Counted from the stretch's first letter, positions 26,206 to 35,626 are shown. The stretch: 64,000 nt of DNA from an uncultured Pontibacter sp. (GCF_947492645.1 NZ_CANLMZ010000001.1:1-64000), one strand, 5' to 3'. Numbers and translations: made by a program. Notes: generated by a model from the sequence alone, not told the origin.

Positions 26206-27306
26206 ATGTCACAAGCACTTTTAGAACCTATAAAACTACACCACCTGGAACTTGGCAACCGGGTAATTATGGCACCCATGACGCGCAGCCGTACTGATAA
26301 CGAAGGCAATGTACCCAACGATATCATGGTTACTTACTATACGCAGCGTGCTGGTGCCGGACTAATTATTACAGAAGGCTCACAGATATCGAAACAGGCT
26401 GTAGGCTATATCAACACACCGGGCATTTATACTAAAGAACAAGTAGCAGGCTGGAAGAAAGTAACAGATGCCGTACACGAAGAAGGCGGTAAGATATTTA
26501 TCCAGCTTTGGCACGTGGGTCGCATGTCGCACCCCGATTTTCATAACGGTGATTTACCTGTCGCACCATCAGCCATCAACCCTAACTCTAAGGCGTTTAC
26601 AGCAGAAGGCTTTAAAGACACAGTAACACCACGCCCCCTGACTACCTCAGAAATAAAGCAGATTGTACAGGACTATAAGAATGCCGCAGCCAACGCCATG
26701 GAAGCCGGTTTCGACGGCGTAGAGATACATGCCTCCAACGGTTACCTGCTGCACCAGTTCTTTGTTTCTACTGCCAACACGCGCACAGATGCGTATGGGG
26801 GTAATATTGAAAACCGCGCCCGCATACTTTTTGAAGTAATTGAGGCTGTAAAGGAAGTTGTACCGATAGAGAAGGTAGGTGTACGCCTGAACCCAAGCCT
26901 GCACAATACCTTTGGCATCACCTTAAACGAGGATACCATTCCAACTTTTGACTATATAATCGAGAACTTGAACAAGTATAACCTGGCGTACCTACACTTA
27001 ACAGAGGCTTCGCCGGCAAATTACAATGTACCGCACATCGAGCCTAATGTTGCCAGGCGTTACCGCCCAGTTTACAAAGGCAACCTCATAATTAATGGCG
27101 GATTTACACAGGAGAGCGGCAATAAGGTGATAGAGGCCGGAAATGCTGACATGGTAGCGTATGGTGTACCGTTTATTTCTAACCCGGACTTGCCAGCAAG
27201 ATTTGAGCAGCATGCAGACCTGCAAGAGGCCGACAGCAACACATTTTATGTGCCTGGCACAAAGGGATACATAGATTATCCTTTACTGGCTGAAGTAGAA
27301 GCTTAA
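26206..27306 (+). CDS. Old Yellow Enzyme family alkene reductase (NemA-like)
   Basis: The 366-residue FMN barrel has H175 and N178 (EIHASNGYLLHQF), the pair that binds the carbonyl of the substrate, and the RTDAYGGNIENR signature. Such enzymes reduce activated C=C bonds (enones, maleimides) and nitro compounds with NAD(P)H. It lies 94 bp after the aldo/keto reductase, in the same direction; no operator copy is seen directly before it, so it probably shares the upstream promoter. Confidence 0.95.
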   Translation: MSQALLEPIKLHHLELGNRVIMAPMTRSRTDNEGNVPNDIMVTYYTQRAGAGLIITEGSQISKQAVGYINTPGIYTKEQVAGWKKVTDAVHEEGGKIFIQLWHVGRMSHPDFHNGDLPVAPSAINPNSKAFTAEGFKDTVTPRPLTTSEIKQIVQDYKNAAANAMEAGFDGVEIHASNGYLLHQFFVSTANTRTDAYGGNIENRARILFEVIEAVKEVVPIEKVGVRLNPSLHNTFGITLNEDTIPTFDYIIENLNKYNLAYLHLTEASPANYNVPHIEPNVARRYRPVYKGNLIINGGFTQESGNKVIEAGNADMVAYGVPFISNPDLPARFEQHADLQEADSNTFYVPGTKGYIDYPLLAEVEA

Positions 27307-27310
27307 ACCT

Positions 27311-27370
27311 AAAAGCTCTCAAGCAAAAGGGGTAGCTAAATTTAGCTACCCCTTTTGCTTGAGAGCTTTT
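27311..27370. terminator. 60 bp perfect palindrome between convergent genes
   Basis: 27311-27340 and 27341-27370 are exact reverse complements with no spacer. The sequence has A/T runs at both outer ends, so it can work as a bidirectional terminator for the alkene reductase gene (stop 27306) and the T9SS cargo gene (stop 27374). Confidence 0.9.
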
Positions 27371-27373
27371 TAC

Positions 27374-28822
27374 TTACCTTACTAATAATTTTGTAGTCAC
27401 TACTTCTGTTTCGCTATGCCAAGTTACCTGATATAGCCCTGCTGCCAGCTTATGCGTGCTTATACTTGTGGTAATGCTGCCTTTTTCGGGTTTCAGCTCT
27501 TTTACCTTTATGCCATTTGTATGCCATAGAGCAATTTGCTCACTACCTGTTGCTACTGTATGCTTCAGATAAACGTTGCCTCCTTCAGAAGGATTTGGAT
27601 ATACCATTAAATCTAGACCACGTTTGTAAATGCTGGCAGCAACTACTTTGCTGTATTCAAACCGACCATCGGTATCAACTTGCTTTAGCCTGACGTAATA
27701 GTCGCCACTTGCTTCAGGCACATATCCAAAACTATACTTTTGCTTTACATTAGAATAACCTGCCGCAGCTACCTCTCCTACTTTTATAAACGATTCCCCA
27801 TCCTGGCTAACCTCCACCTCAAAATGGCTGCTGTTTTCTTCGGATGCTGTCTCCCATAAAACTTTAATTACATCCTGCTCCTGCTGTGCTTTTAAGCTGG
27901 TTAAGGTAACCGGCATCGGGAGAATAGGACTCTGATTCAGGAATGCGTTTGCATTATACGCCACAAAGGCAATATCGCTATTTCCACTAAGGTTGATCTT
28001 AAAGCTTCTGATTCTTTTTACATCTTCCGCAGTTATACCAAGATCTCCGAAATCGCATGCCCATAGGCGTAAGTCACGTTCGGTATTGGTAAAGCCTGGT
28101 GTTAATGTCATTGGGTTTACGCTGGCTTCATAAAAATCTGCCACCCACTTACCAACAGGTGTAATGTTTGTAAATGCAATCGCTAACAGATTTCCTACAC
28201 GGTTGCCGTTTTCATCTAGAAGTTCATATGTATCTGTTGAGCCAGACGGATCGGCAATTTGAGTCACTATGATATCCGGAACACCATCATTGATCGCGCT
28301 AGCCAAAATATTTGTTGTCATAAACTCTGCATAGCCCTTAGGTAAATTAGCCACTCCTGTTCCTAAATCCAACCCGTTTATCCCGTCCTGCAAATACTTA
28401 TTTATGTTCCGATCCGGCGATGCACTACTTTTACCATTGCTCACGCCATCATACATCTGGCCAATGCCAACCTTTGTGTTACTATTGATGGCACCTGTTA
28501 TATTAAATTGGGGCAATGACCTGTAAAGCCCTGCTTCAAAAGTTAATCCTTCACTTGTTAGTTTATTATCATCTACCCCTGTTGAGTAACGTTTTCCGGC
28601 ATAAACAAAGCCTAAAAGATTATGGCTGTTGCTTGGTTTAACTGGATTTACAGGAATAGAGCCGACAGCGCCATTTCCACTTTTCCAGAAGCCATCGTAA
28701 TCAGATATAACTTCTGTAACTGCGCGTGGTGATTGGGCAAGAGACTCGGAACTGAGAAAGAGGCAACTTACCAATAGCAGACAAACAGCATAGATAAGCT
28801 TAAAATAATAAGTAAGTAGCAT
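27374..28822 (-). CDS. Secreted protein with T9SS type A sorting domain, N-terminal part unknown
   Basis: The 482-residue protein has a signal peptide (hydrophobic core CLLLVSCLFLSSESLAQ). The body of about 290 residues is not recognised. After it come a fibronectin/T9SS linker-like segment (VTLTSLKAQQEQDVIKVLWE, FEVEVSQDGESF) and a C-terminal type A sorting domain (VYPNPSEGG, ending AAGLYQVTW and TTKLLVR). It should cross the outer membrane by T9SS and have its tail cleaved. I chose the ATG at 28822: the more upstream ATG (28882) falls inside the promoter's -7 box. Confidence 0.85.
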   Translation of the reverse strand: MLLTYYFKLIYAVCLLLVSCLFLSSESLAQSPRAVTEVISDYDGFWKSGNGAVGSIPVNPVKPSNSHNLLGFVYAGKRYSTGVDDNKLTSEGLTFEAGLYRSLPQFNITGAINSNTKVGIGQMYDGVSNGKSSASPDRNINKYLQDGINGLDLGTGVANLPKGYAEFMTTNILASAINDGVPDIIVTQIADPSGSTDTYELLDENGNRVGNLLAIAFTNITPVGKWVADFYEASVNPMTLTPGFTNTERDLRLWACDFGDLGITAEDVKRIRSFKINLSGNSDIAFVAYNANAFLNQSPILPMPVTLTSLKAQQEQDVIKVLWETASEENSSHFEVEVSQDGESFIKVGEVAAAGYSNVKQKYSFGYVPEASGDYYVRLKQVDTDGRFEYSKVVAASIYKRGLDLMVYPNPSEGGNVYLKHTVATGSEQIALWHTNGIKVKELKPEKGSITTSISTHKLAAGLYQVTWHSETEVVTTKLLVR

Positions 28823-28879
28823 TATAAAGGTTAGATAGTATAGAGCTAAATGGGACTTTGATTTTAAAATAAAGTCCTG

Positions 28880-28913
28880 CAAATATAGCAGCTACTATTA
28901 AACTACCCTACAA
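28880..28913 (-). promoter_or_regulatory. Promoter of the type A cargo gene
   Basis: Minus strand TTG (28911-28913), 23 bp, TATATTTG (28880-28887). The -7 box is a perfect match; the spacing is a little long. It places transcription start about 50 bp before the ATG at 28822. Confidence 0.6.
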
Positions 28914-29160
28914 TGTTATAAGCGTAATAAAAATGTTTATATATATGGTTTGTCTAATATTTTTTATATTATGCAAAAAATCAAATAAATACAGGTATTA
29001 ATTCTTCAAAATATGTAGTATTTAAATACAACATCAATTAATCTATTATTCAAGTACAATAAGGTTAGTTTTAGTTGTTATCACATTAACTTCTTTTAGT
29101 TATAAACTCAATGCCTGTTTACCTGCTTATTTAACTCCTAAAATTATTTAGTTATAGCTC
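28914..29160. other. AT-rich intergenic region
   Basis: No gene, repeat or clear signal is seen. Very AT-rich spacer between two leftward genes. Confidence 0.6.
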
Positions 29161-29919
29161 TTAATGCCCATGTTGCTTTATTTCCGGCGCTTTGTTAGTT
29201 AGCTGCACCTGCCGTATTTCTCCTTTCTCCCAGGCATTGGCCCCAGGTAGCACTTCCGGCATTGGTATGTCTTGTCGTTGCTTTTTCTTTTCTGCCGTCG
29301 ATACATTAAAGTTCTTGTCCCGCTTGTCTATCAATTCCTGCTTTAATTGTCCATCTTTTGTAAAGCCCATCATAAGCATAGGGCCGCCTAACGGCAGCTC
29401 AAGGTCTCTGTCGGTGTGCCAGGTGTGTATGGTTTTGCCGTAAGTCGTCACAAGCTTTTCCATTAGCTCATGCTCTGCTGCATCCGGTATACCTGGTGCT
29501 ATCAGCGTACCTGATTTAACTTCGTAATGGTGGCTGTGCCACAGCTTCTTTTCCTCCCCAGGCAGTTCCTTAAATAACCTTTCCGAAACGATGTACTCTA
29601 CGCCCATCAATTTTGCATCCTCACCGTTGCCATCAAATATTATTGCCTGGTGCAGGTCTTCGTTTAACTGGGTTACATAGTGGTGCGCTTCCATTTGCCC
29701 CTCCATGTGGCCACTATAGAAATGGAACCCATCCAAGTACATATTCACCTTCTTAAGGGGCGTTTTATCCTGCAAAGCGTCGGCGCCGGCCTCAAGCAAC
29801 TCAGACTTCGCAGTTTCTTCCGCTCCAGGGGCTTGTACATTAGAACCTGTGTTCTCGCCGCCACAGCTGCCCAGTAAACTTCCTGCAATCATACAGGCAC
29901 TTAACACTTTAATTTTCAT
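29161..29919 (-). CDS. Lipoprotein of the DUF1264 / oil-body-associated protein (OBAP) family
   Basis: The 252-residue protein has a lipobox LLGSC (C19) and a Gly/Asn-rich linker. It then has a domain with the DUF1264 hallmarks: DGFHFYSGHM, HHYVTQLNED, GVEYIVSERLF, KLWHSHHYEVKSG and GKTIHTWHTDR. The family is best known from plant oil-body-associated proteins; bacterial members are uncharacterised. The histidine-rich conserved blocks suggest metal or ligand binding, but this is inference. The lipoprotein signal places it in an outer or inner membrane leaflet. It stands alone between a T9SS cargo gene and ispF. Confidence 0.85.
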   Translation of the reverse strand: MKIKVLSACMIAGSLLGSCGGENTGSNVQAPGAEETAKSELLEAGADALQDKTPLKKVNMYLDGFHFYSGHMEGQMEAHHYVTQLNEDLHQAIIFDGNGEDAKLMGVEYIVSERLFKELPGEEKKLWHSHHYEVKSGTLIAPGIPDAAEHELMEKLVTTYGKTIHTWHTDRDLELPLGGPMLMMGFTKDGQLKQELIDKRDKNFNVSTAEKKKQRQDIPMPEVLPGANAWEKGEIRQVQLTNKAPEIKQHGH

Positions 29920-30135
29920 AGTCTATCCAGATTAGGTTAAGCTTATAAACATCTAACGCCAGTATGTTTTTCTAGTTACTTATGCTCATACTTATCCTGC
30001 CGGTAAGCCTGCAGTTAAACTGCAAACCTTAAAAAAGAGCATCTATACTAGCGCGAAATCGTATTTTTCGGTTAGTTTTACCTTTTATACTTGCCTTGCC
30101 TGCTTGGCTTGGTTTATACTTTATGTACACTTTAA

Positions 30136-30621
30136 ATGAAATTAAAGATTAGAACCGGCTTTGGTTATGATGTGCACCAGCTGCAGGAGGGTTTGGATTT
30201 CTGGTTGGGTGGCATTAAAATACCGCATACACACGGAGCACTAGGGCACTCAGATGCAGATGTGCTGGTACATGTAATTTGTGATGCGCTGCTGGGTGCC
30301 GCCAATATGCGCGACATTGGTTTCCACTTTTCTGATAGAGATCCAAAGTATAAAGGCATCGACAGCAAAATATTGTTAAAAGATGTAATGCATTTACTCT
30401 CGCAGGAAGGCTATGAAATTGGAAACATAGATTCCACGGTCTGCCTGCAGGAGCCAAAGGTAAACCCACACATACCCGCCATGAAAAAGTGCCTGGCTGA
30501 TGTGATGGGCATTCCGGAACACGATATTTCAATTAAGGCTACAACAACGGAGCATTTGGGTTTTGTGGGTAAAAAAGAGGGAGTTGCGGCCTTTGCCACC
30601 GTGTTGATATTTAAACAGTAA
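30136..30621 (+). CDS. ispF: 2-C-methyl-D-erythritol 2,4-cyclodiphosphate synthase
   Basis: The 161-residue MEP-pathway enzyme turns CDP-ME 2-phosphate into the cyclodiphosphate on the way to isoprenoids. The zinc ligands are D12, H14 (GYDVH) and H46, with the HSDADVLVH motif at 38-46. The C-terminal ATTTEHLGFVGKKEG block of the trimer is intact. Length is normal. It precedes a peptidase gene in the same direction with an 84 bp gap. Confidence 0.97.
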   Translation: MKLKIRTGFGYDVHQLQEGLDFWLGGIKIPHTHGALGHSDADVLVHVICDALLGAANMRDIGFHFSDRDPKYKGIDSKILLKDVMHLLSQEGYEIGNIDSTVCLQEPKVNPHIPAMKKCLADVMGIPEHDISIKATTTEHLGFVGKKEGVAAFATVLIFKQ

Positions 30622-30705
30622 CCCGGCTATTTACATAACAGATTAAACCAGCCGCCACCATACAAGTCTAAACTGAACTAAACTTTAAAACACCTAAACT
30701 AAACC

Positions 30706-32250
30706 ATGAAGAGACACAATCTCTACGCCGCCCTGCTGCTAGCCGCCGTTGGCTATGGCTGCGCCCAGGGGCCCAGCGCCAGTAAACCGACAACTGATGT
30801 AGCAAAGCTAAGCGAGGCTGCACCAAAGTATGCGCAAACCATTACTGCCGCAGACTTGTCTAAGCACCTGCACATTATCGCTTCTGATGAGTATGAAGGC
30901 CGTAATACCGGCGAAAAAGGCCAGAAAATGGCTGCTGAGTACATTGCCCGCGAGTTCCGTGAGGATGGCTTGGCTGGTCCGGTAAAAGCTGGCGCAAACC
31001 CATACTACCAGACCTTCGACCTGCAGAAAAGCAGCTGGGGCGATGGGCACATTACAGTAGGAACTCAGAAATTCCTGATGATGCAGGATTTCTTCCCATT
31101 TGGTGCTTCACCGTTCAGCACAGAACAGGCAATAGAGGCTGTATATGTAACTGAGGCAGATCAGATCGCATCGAAAGGTGCGAACGGTAAGCTTGTTGTG
31201 ACTATGCTGGCTAACCCTGCTGAAATGCAAAACAAAATGCGTGCTTTTGGTGCCGCTGCTGAGAAAGCAGGAGCTAAAGGCGTAGCTTATATTTTAGATG
31301 CTGAGGCATACCGCACTACAGCAGAGCGTTTCTCTCACCGCCTTTCACAGCCATCCATCTCCCAGATGAGCAACAATGGCGGCACTACACGCCCAGCCAC
31401 TATTATTACTTCTCCGACTGTAGGTGCAGCCATACTTGGTACTACACCAGAAAAACTCCAGCAAACTGCAGCCACAGCTACACCTGCTTCAAACATCAAA
31501 ATACTGATGAGCAGAAAGGCTGAGCCATTGGCTACTGAAAACGTGTTGGGCTTTGTAGAGGGTACTGATAAAAAAGATGAGGTTATCATCGTAACTGCAC
31601 ATTATGACCACGTTGGTGTGGAGGAGTCGAAAACAGGCGACAAAATTTACAATGGCGCTAACGACGATGGTTCTGGAACAGTAGCTGTTATTGAGCTGGC
31701 TGAAGCTTTTGCGCAAGCAAAGAAAGATGGTTACGGCCCACGCCGCAGCGTACTTTTCATGACGGTTACAGGCGAGGAAAAAGGATTACTAGGTTCCGAA
31801 TATTACTCACAAAACCCAATCTTCCCGCTTGAGAACACCGTAGCCAATGTGAACATCGACATGATTGGCCGCATGGACTATGACCATGAGAAGACCAACG
31901 ACAGCAACTACATCTACGTTATCGGTGCTGACAAGCTTTCTTCGGAGCTGCACCAGATAAATGAAGAGATGAACCAGAAGTACGTGAACCTGAAGCTGGA
32001 TTATACTTATAACGACGAGAACGATCCGAACCGCTTCTACTACCGCTCTGACCACTACAACTTTGCTAAGAATGGTATTCCGATTGTGTTCTACTTTAAT
32101 GGCGTGCACGATGATTACCACCAACCAGGCGACCACGCTGACAAGATCATTTACGAAAGTGCTGAGAAAGTTTCCCGCCTGGCGTTCCACGTGACATGGG
32201 AACTAGCAAACCGCGAGAACCGCATTGTAGTAGACAGCAACAAAAAATAA
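30706..32250 (+). CDS. M28 family zinc aminopeptidase, lipoprotein
   Basis: The 514-residue protein has a lipobox-like start (GYGC, C19), then a PA-type insert region and an M28 catalytic domain in the second half. Metal and catalytic blocks are visible: TAHYDHVG, NGANDDGSGT, GEEKGLLGSEYY, NIDMIGRMD and the final YRSDHYNF. Family members trim N-terminal residues from peptides outside the cytoplasm. The cysteine suggests membrane anchoring. Its terminator follows at 32310. Confidence 0.93.
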   Translation: MKRHNLYAALLLAAVGYGCAQGPSASKPTTDVAKLSEAAPKYAQTITAADLSKHLHIIASDEYEGRNTGEKGQKMAAEYIAREFREDGLAGPVKAGANPYYQTFDLQKSSWGDGHITVGTQKFLMMQDFFPFGASPFSTEQAIEAVYVTEADQIASKGANGKLVVTMLANPAEMQNKMRAFGAAAEKAGAKGVAYILDAEAYRTTAERFSHRLSQPSISQMSNNGGTTRPATIITSPTVGAAILGTTPEKLQQTAATATPASNIKILMSRKAEPLATENVLGFVEGTDKKDEVIIVTAHYDHVGVEESKTGDKIYNGANDDGSGTVAVIELAEAFAQAKKDGYGPRRSVLFMTVTGEEKGLLGSEYYSQNPIFPLENTVANVNIDMIGRMDYDHEKTNDSNYIYVIGADKLSSELHQINEEMNQKYVNLKLDYTYNDENDPNRFYYRSDHYNFAKNGIPIVFYFNGVHDDYHQPGDHADKIIYESAEKVSRLAFHVTWELANRENRIVVDSNKK

Positions 32251-32309
32251 CATACTACAGCAACATAAAACCCGTTAACTGTATAAAAGCACACAGCTTT
32301 ATTAGCTTT

Positions 32310-32349
32310 AAGAAAAACACCCTAACTTTAAGGGTGTTTTTCTTTTTAA
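32310..32349 (+). terminator. Terminator of the M28 peptidase gene
   Basis: A perfect 14 bp stem AAGAAAAACACCCT/AGGGTGTTTTTCTT (32310-32323, 32331-32344) with a 7 nt loop is followed by TTT. Confidence 0.85.
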
Positions 32350-32405
32350 AGAAAGCCTGATATTGGTGTAGCCTTTGCACCAAAAAACCGTAGGGTACAT
32401 ACAGT

Positions 32406-33779
32406 ATGAGTAAACTGAAACAGTTTCTGCTGGACGCAGAGACAAAAGCATTTGACCAGGGCCACCGCGCAACTATCAAGTTCAACATCGGCAAGTATAA
32501 CGCCGCTGTGCAGCGTGGCCTCACCCAATACAGCGACCACGAACTAGCCCGCGAGCGCGGCTCTTTTATAAAAACGAACACCATCAATAACCTGGATAAG
32601 TACCTGATGGAGTTCGAGTCTAACTTTACAGCCCGTGGCGGCAAGGTAATCTGGGCACGCGATGCCCAGGAAGCCCTGAAAGAGATAGGCGAAATTATGA
32701 AGCGCAAACGCGCCCGCTCTGTTGTAAAGTCTAAATCCATGATCACCGAGGAAATCCACCTGAACGATTACCTCGAGAAGAATGGCATTGAGACCGTAGA
32801 GACCGATTTAGGGGAGTACATTGTGCAACTGGCAGAGCAGCGCCCTTACCACATCGTAACACCGGCCATGCACATGTCTAAAAAAGACATCGCAGAGCTG
32901 TTTGTGCGCAAGCTGGGCATACCACCCACCGATAACGCCGAAGAGTTGGTAGGCGTGGCCCGCAAACTGCTGCGCGAAAAGTATACGTCTGCGGAGGTAG
33001 GCATAACAGGAGGCAACTTTTTAATTGCAGATATTGGTGGCGTGGCCGTAACAGAGAACGAGGGCAATGCCCGCCTTTCCACTACTTTCCCGAAAACGCA
33101 CATTGCCATAGTTGGTATAGAGAAGATGATTCCGTCGGTGATGGACCTGGATCTTTTCTGGCCATTACTAAGCACCAGCGGCACCGGCCAGAACGTAACC
33201 ATCTACAACACTATTATGACGGGGCCGCGCCAGCCAAAAGAAATGGACGGACCTGAAGAGATGTATGTGGTGCTGCTGGATAATGGCCGTACAGAACTGC
33301 TCGCTTTACCTGAGAAACGAGAAGCGCTGAACTGCATCCGCTGCGGTGCCTGCCTAAACGTGTGCCCGGTATATAAAAACATTGGCGGCCATACATACGA
33401 GAGCACCTATAGTGGGCCTATTGGCTCAGTCATCACCCCACACCTGAGTGGCATGGCCGAAAACAAGCACCTGAGCTTTGCCAGCTCATTGTGCGGTGCC
33501 TGTACCTCTGTTTGCCCTGTAAAGATAAACATACACAACCTGCTGCTTTTAAACCGCAAGCAAAGTGTGGAGCAAGGCATGGCCGAGAGCCAGGAAAAGA
33601 CTGCTTTTAAGTTTTGGTTAAAAGCCATGAAAAGCCGCAGGTTGATGAATATGGCGCCAGCCGGTATCAAAAACTATGTGCTGCGGTACGTACAAAAAGA
33701 CACCTGGAGCAAGCGCCGCGAGCCATTGCAAGTTCCGAAGAAGTCATTTAATCAACTCTGGAAAGAGCAAAGAGGCTAG
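32406..33779 (+). CDS. lutB: LutB-like iron-sulfur protein (lactate utilisation)
   Basis: The 457-residue protein has a LUD domain (about 60-290) followed by two 4Fe-4S motifs, C310/C313/C316/C320 and C363/C366/C370. This is the LutB/YkgF arrangement. In other bacteria LutABC oxidises L-lactate to pyruvate. Here lutB stands without lutA or lutC beside it, so the partners must be elsewhere. The C-terminal LUD-associated tail is complete. Confidence 0.9.
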   Translation: MSKLKQFLLDAETKAFDQGHRATIKFNIGKYNAAVQRGLTQYSDHELARERGSFIKTNTINNLDKYLMEFESNFTARGGKVIWARDAQEALKEIGEIMKRKRARSVVKSKSMITEEIHLNDYLEKNGIETVETDLGEYIVQLAEQRPYHIVTPAMHMSKKDIAELFVRKLGIPPTDNAEELVGVARKLLREKYTSAEVGITGGNFLIADIGGVAVTENEGNARLSTTFPKTHIAIVGIEKMIPSVMDLDLFWPLLSTSGTGQNVTIYNTIMTGPRQPKEMDGPEEMYVVLLDNGRTELLALPEKREALNCIRCGACLNVCPVYKNIGGHTYESTYSGPIGSVITPHLSGMAENKHLSFASSLCGACTSVCPVKINIHNLLLLNRKQSVEQGMAESQEKTAFKFWLKAMKSRRLMNMAPAGIKNYVLRYVQKDTWSKRREPLQVPKKSFNQLWKEQRG

Positions 33780-33814
33780 AAATTTACTCTTGAGCCTACC
33801 TGAAGTATAAAACA

Positions 33815-33848
33815 AAACGGCCTGCATCAGAATTGGTGCAGGCCGTTT
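33815..33848. terminator. Bidirectional terminator, lutB / asparagine synthetase
   Basis: A perfect 12 bp stem AAACGGCCTGCA/TGCAGGCCGTTT (33815-33826, 33837-33848) has a 10 nt loop, between two convergent genes. Confidence 0.85.
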
Positions 33849-33914
33849 ATGTTACTTTATCATTTGCAGGATTGTCCGCATTATCGCCATTGTCATCCAT
33901 ACTTCTCTTTTCAT

Positions 33915-34865
33915 TTAAAACACAGCTTTTGTATAGGGCTTACGAGAGAAAACAGTAACCTCATCCACATCCTTCAGGCGGCAAATAAAGCGGGTCATGC
34001 GCTCTACACCAAAGCCACCACCTGCAGTCTTAGGCAGTCCATCTTTGGCAGCCTCCAGGTAAAATTTAAATGCCTCTTTGTCGGTGCCTGTTTCGTCCAT
34101 GCGCTTTAATAGCTGCTTGTACTCATGCTCGCGCTCCGCACCCGACAAGCCTTCGCCGTAGCCTTCTGGCCAGATAATGTCGTAGTTGTGGTAGGTTCCC
34201 AGTCTAGACTGATCTTCTTTGTCGTAGAACTCGCGCTTGTGGTTCAGCAGCCAAAAAGGTGCAGTTGCTTCTTCTGATTGAATGCGTTCGTAATCAGGGC
34301 CAAGCGCGGCTTCCAGTTTTTCGGTACGGTACACAGGCCATTTTTCATAAACAGGCAGCAGCTCTCCACGCAGGTCCAGCAGGATTTCTGGTATTTCTGC
34401 ATTCAGTTTTGTAAAAACGAAGTTTACCAACTCCTCTACAAACTCCATCACAAAGAACCTGTCCTTGCCTTTAAACTCAAAATCTACTTGGGTAAACTCA
34501 AACAAGTGGCGGCCGGTATCGGCACGGTCAGCGAACTCCAGGCGCACGTTCGGCGACACAATGTAGAGGCTTTCCAAGGCTGGGTTCATCAGGGCCAGTT
34601 GCTTATGGAAGATCATTGACTTGGTAAGGCTCCAACGCTTATCTGCATAGCCAATGGTAGCATCTACCACACCGTGGTTCAATGGGTCGGTGATAGGAGA
34701 TAACATGAGCGGCATAAGCTGTGTCAGCCCTTTTTTGAACATAAACTCATGCGTAGCACGAATAATGCCTTGCTGCACTTGCAGCACTTTAGGCAACTCT
34801 GCCCGGCTAAGGTGTTTTAACGTGGCATCCAGCAACGTTGGCTTGGTAAGGGTTTCTAGTTCCAT
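33915..34865 (-). CDS. Archaeal-type asparagine synthetase A (class II aaRS-like, no anticodon-binding domain)
   Basis: The 316-residue protein is the catalytic core of a class II aspartyl/asparaginyl-tRNA synthetase without the N-terminal OB fold that reads the anticodon. It shows class II blocks: motif 2-like residues around ESLYIVSPNVRLEFAD and motif 3 GGGFGVERMTRFIC near the end. Archaeal homologues make asparagine from aspartate and ammonia. Its divergent neighbour is an AsnC/Lrp-type regulator, which fits an asparagine role. A tRNA-independent ligase with another substrate remains possible. Confidence 0.8.
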   Translation of the reverse strand: MELETLTKPTLLDATLKHLSRAELPKVLQVQQGIIRATHEFMFKKGLTQLMPLMLSPITDPLNHGVVDATIGYADKRWSLTKSMIFHKQLALMNPALESLYIVSPNVRLEFADRADTGRHLFEFTQVDFEFKGKDRFFVMEFVEELVNFVFTKLNAEIPEILLDLRGELLPVYEKWPVYRTEKLEAALGPDYERIQSEEATAPFWLLNHKREFYDKEDQSRLGTYHNYDIIWPEGYGEGLSGAEREHEYKQLLKRMDETGTDKEAFKFYLEAAKDGLPKTAGGGFGVERMTRFICRLKDVDEVTVFSRKPYTKAVF

Positions 34866-34907
34866 AGGTTTTTAGATTTTATTAAAATAATGATGGTTTA
34901 TACTTAA

Positions 34908-34915
34908 CAAATCTA
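34908..34915 (-). promoter_or_regulatory. -7 promoter element of the asparagine synthetase gene
   Basis: TAGATTTG on the minus strand matches TAnnTTTG and lies 43 bp before the start codon. The 165 bp divergent region is very AT-rich and probably holds AsnC/Lrp sites, but I cannot delimit them. Confidence 0.55.
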
Positions 34916-35030
34916 AAAATTGATACACCTAATTGCTAATTTTTTAATTATTATTTTTTATACTTGCAAATTATTTAATTATAATGACAAAATGTTGAAA
35001 CTTTGTGAAACACGTTAAGTATAGAGGTTT

Positions 35031-35489
35031 ATGAATTATGAAATTGATAATCTGGATAAACAGATTTTAAACCTGCTGATGCACAACGTAACACGTGCAT
35101 ACACCGACATAGCCAAAGAACTTAACGTTTCGGGAGGTACTATTCATGTGCGGATGAAGAAGCTGACAGAAATGGGCGTAGTAAAAGGGTCTCAGTTACT
35201 TATCAACCCAGCAGCCATTGGCTTTGATATCTGCGCTTTTATAGGTGTGTTTTTAGAGAAAGGCTCGGTTTATAAAGATGCTGTAGAGCAAATGCGCCAG
35301 GTGCCTGAAATTGTGGAGCTGCATTACACTACCGGCTCGTATAGCATGTTTGTGAAAATAATCTGCCGCGACACCACCCACCTGCGCGAAGTACTAAACG
35401 AAAAAATACAGCAAGTAAATGGCGTGCAGCGCACAGAAACATTAATCTCGTTGGAGGAAAGTATAAACAGGCAGATATCGATTGTTTGA
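35031..35489 (+). CDS. AsnC/Lrp family transcriptional regulator
   Basis: The 152-residue protein has an N-terminal helix-turn-helix (about 1-60, LDKQILNLLMHNVTRAYTDI then GTIHVRMKKL) and a C-terminal RAM ligand-binding domain (about 70-145). Lrp/AsnC proteins form octamers that sense amino acids. It is divergent from an asparagine synthetase gene. In E. coli AsnC controls asnA in the same divergent layout, although that AsnA is a different enzyme type. Control of the neighbour by asparagine is a reasonable inference. Confidence 0.92.
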   Translation: MNYEIDNLDKQILNLLMHNVTRAYTDIAKELNVSGGTIHVRMKKLTEMGVVKGSQLLINPAAIGFDICAFIGVFLEKGSVYKDAVEQMRQVPEIVELHYTTGSYSMFVKIICRDTTHLREVLNEKIQQVNGVQRTETLISLEESINRQISIV

Positions 35490-35566
35490 GACTATACTTA
35501 CCTGGCCCTGCAATTGGCGGCTTAGGGTTGCTTAGAAAATAACAGAAAGCATACTTCGTAAAAAAA

Positions 35567-35604
35567 CAGCAGTATACCACCAATCCTGTTGTAGTATACT
35601 GCTG
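35567..35604. terminator. Bidirectional terminator, asnC-like gene / aminotransferase
   Basis: A perfect 11 bp stem CAGCAGTATAC/GTATACTGCTG (35567-35577, 35594-35604) has a 16 nt loop, between convergent genes and with an A-run before it. Confidence 0.75.
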
Positions 35605-35626
35605 CAATCAAAGTATAAAGTATAAG

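Noticed and set aside
32255..32746. Leftward 163-residue frame
   Set aside because: It overlaps the M28 terminator and the lutB start and has no recognisable domain.
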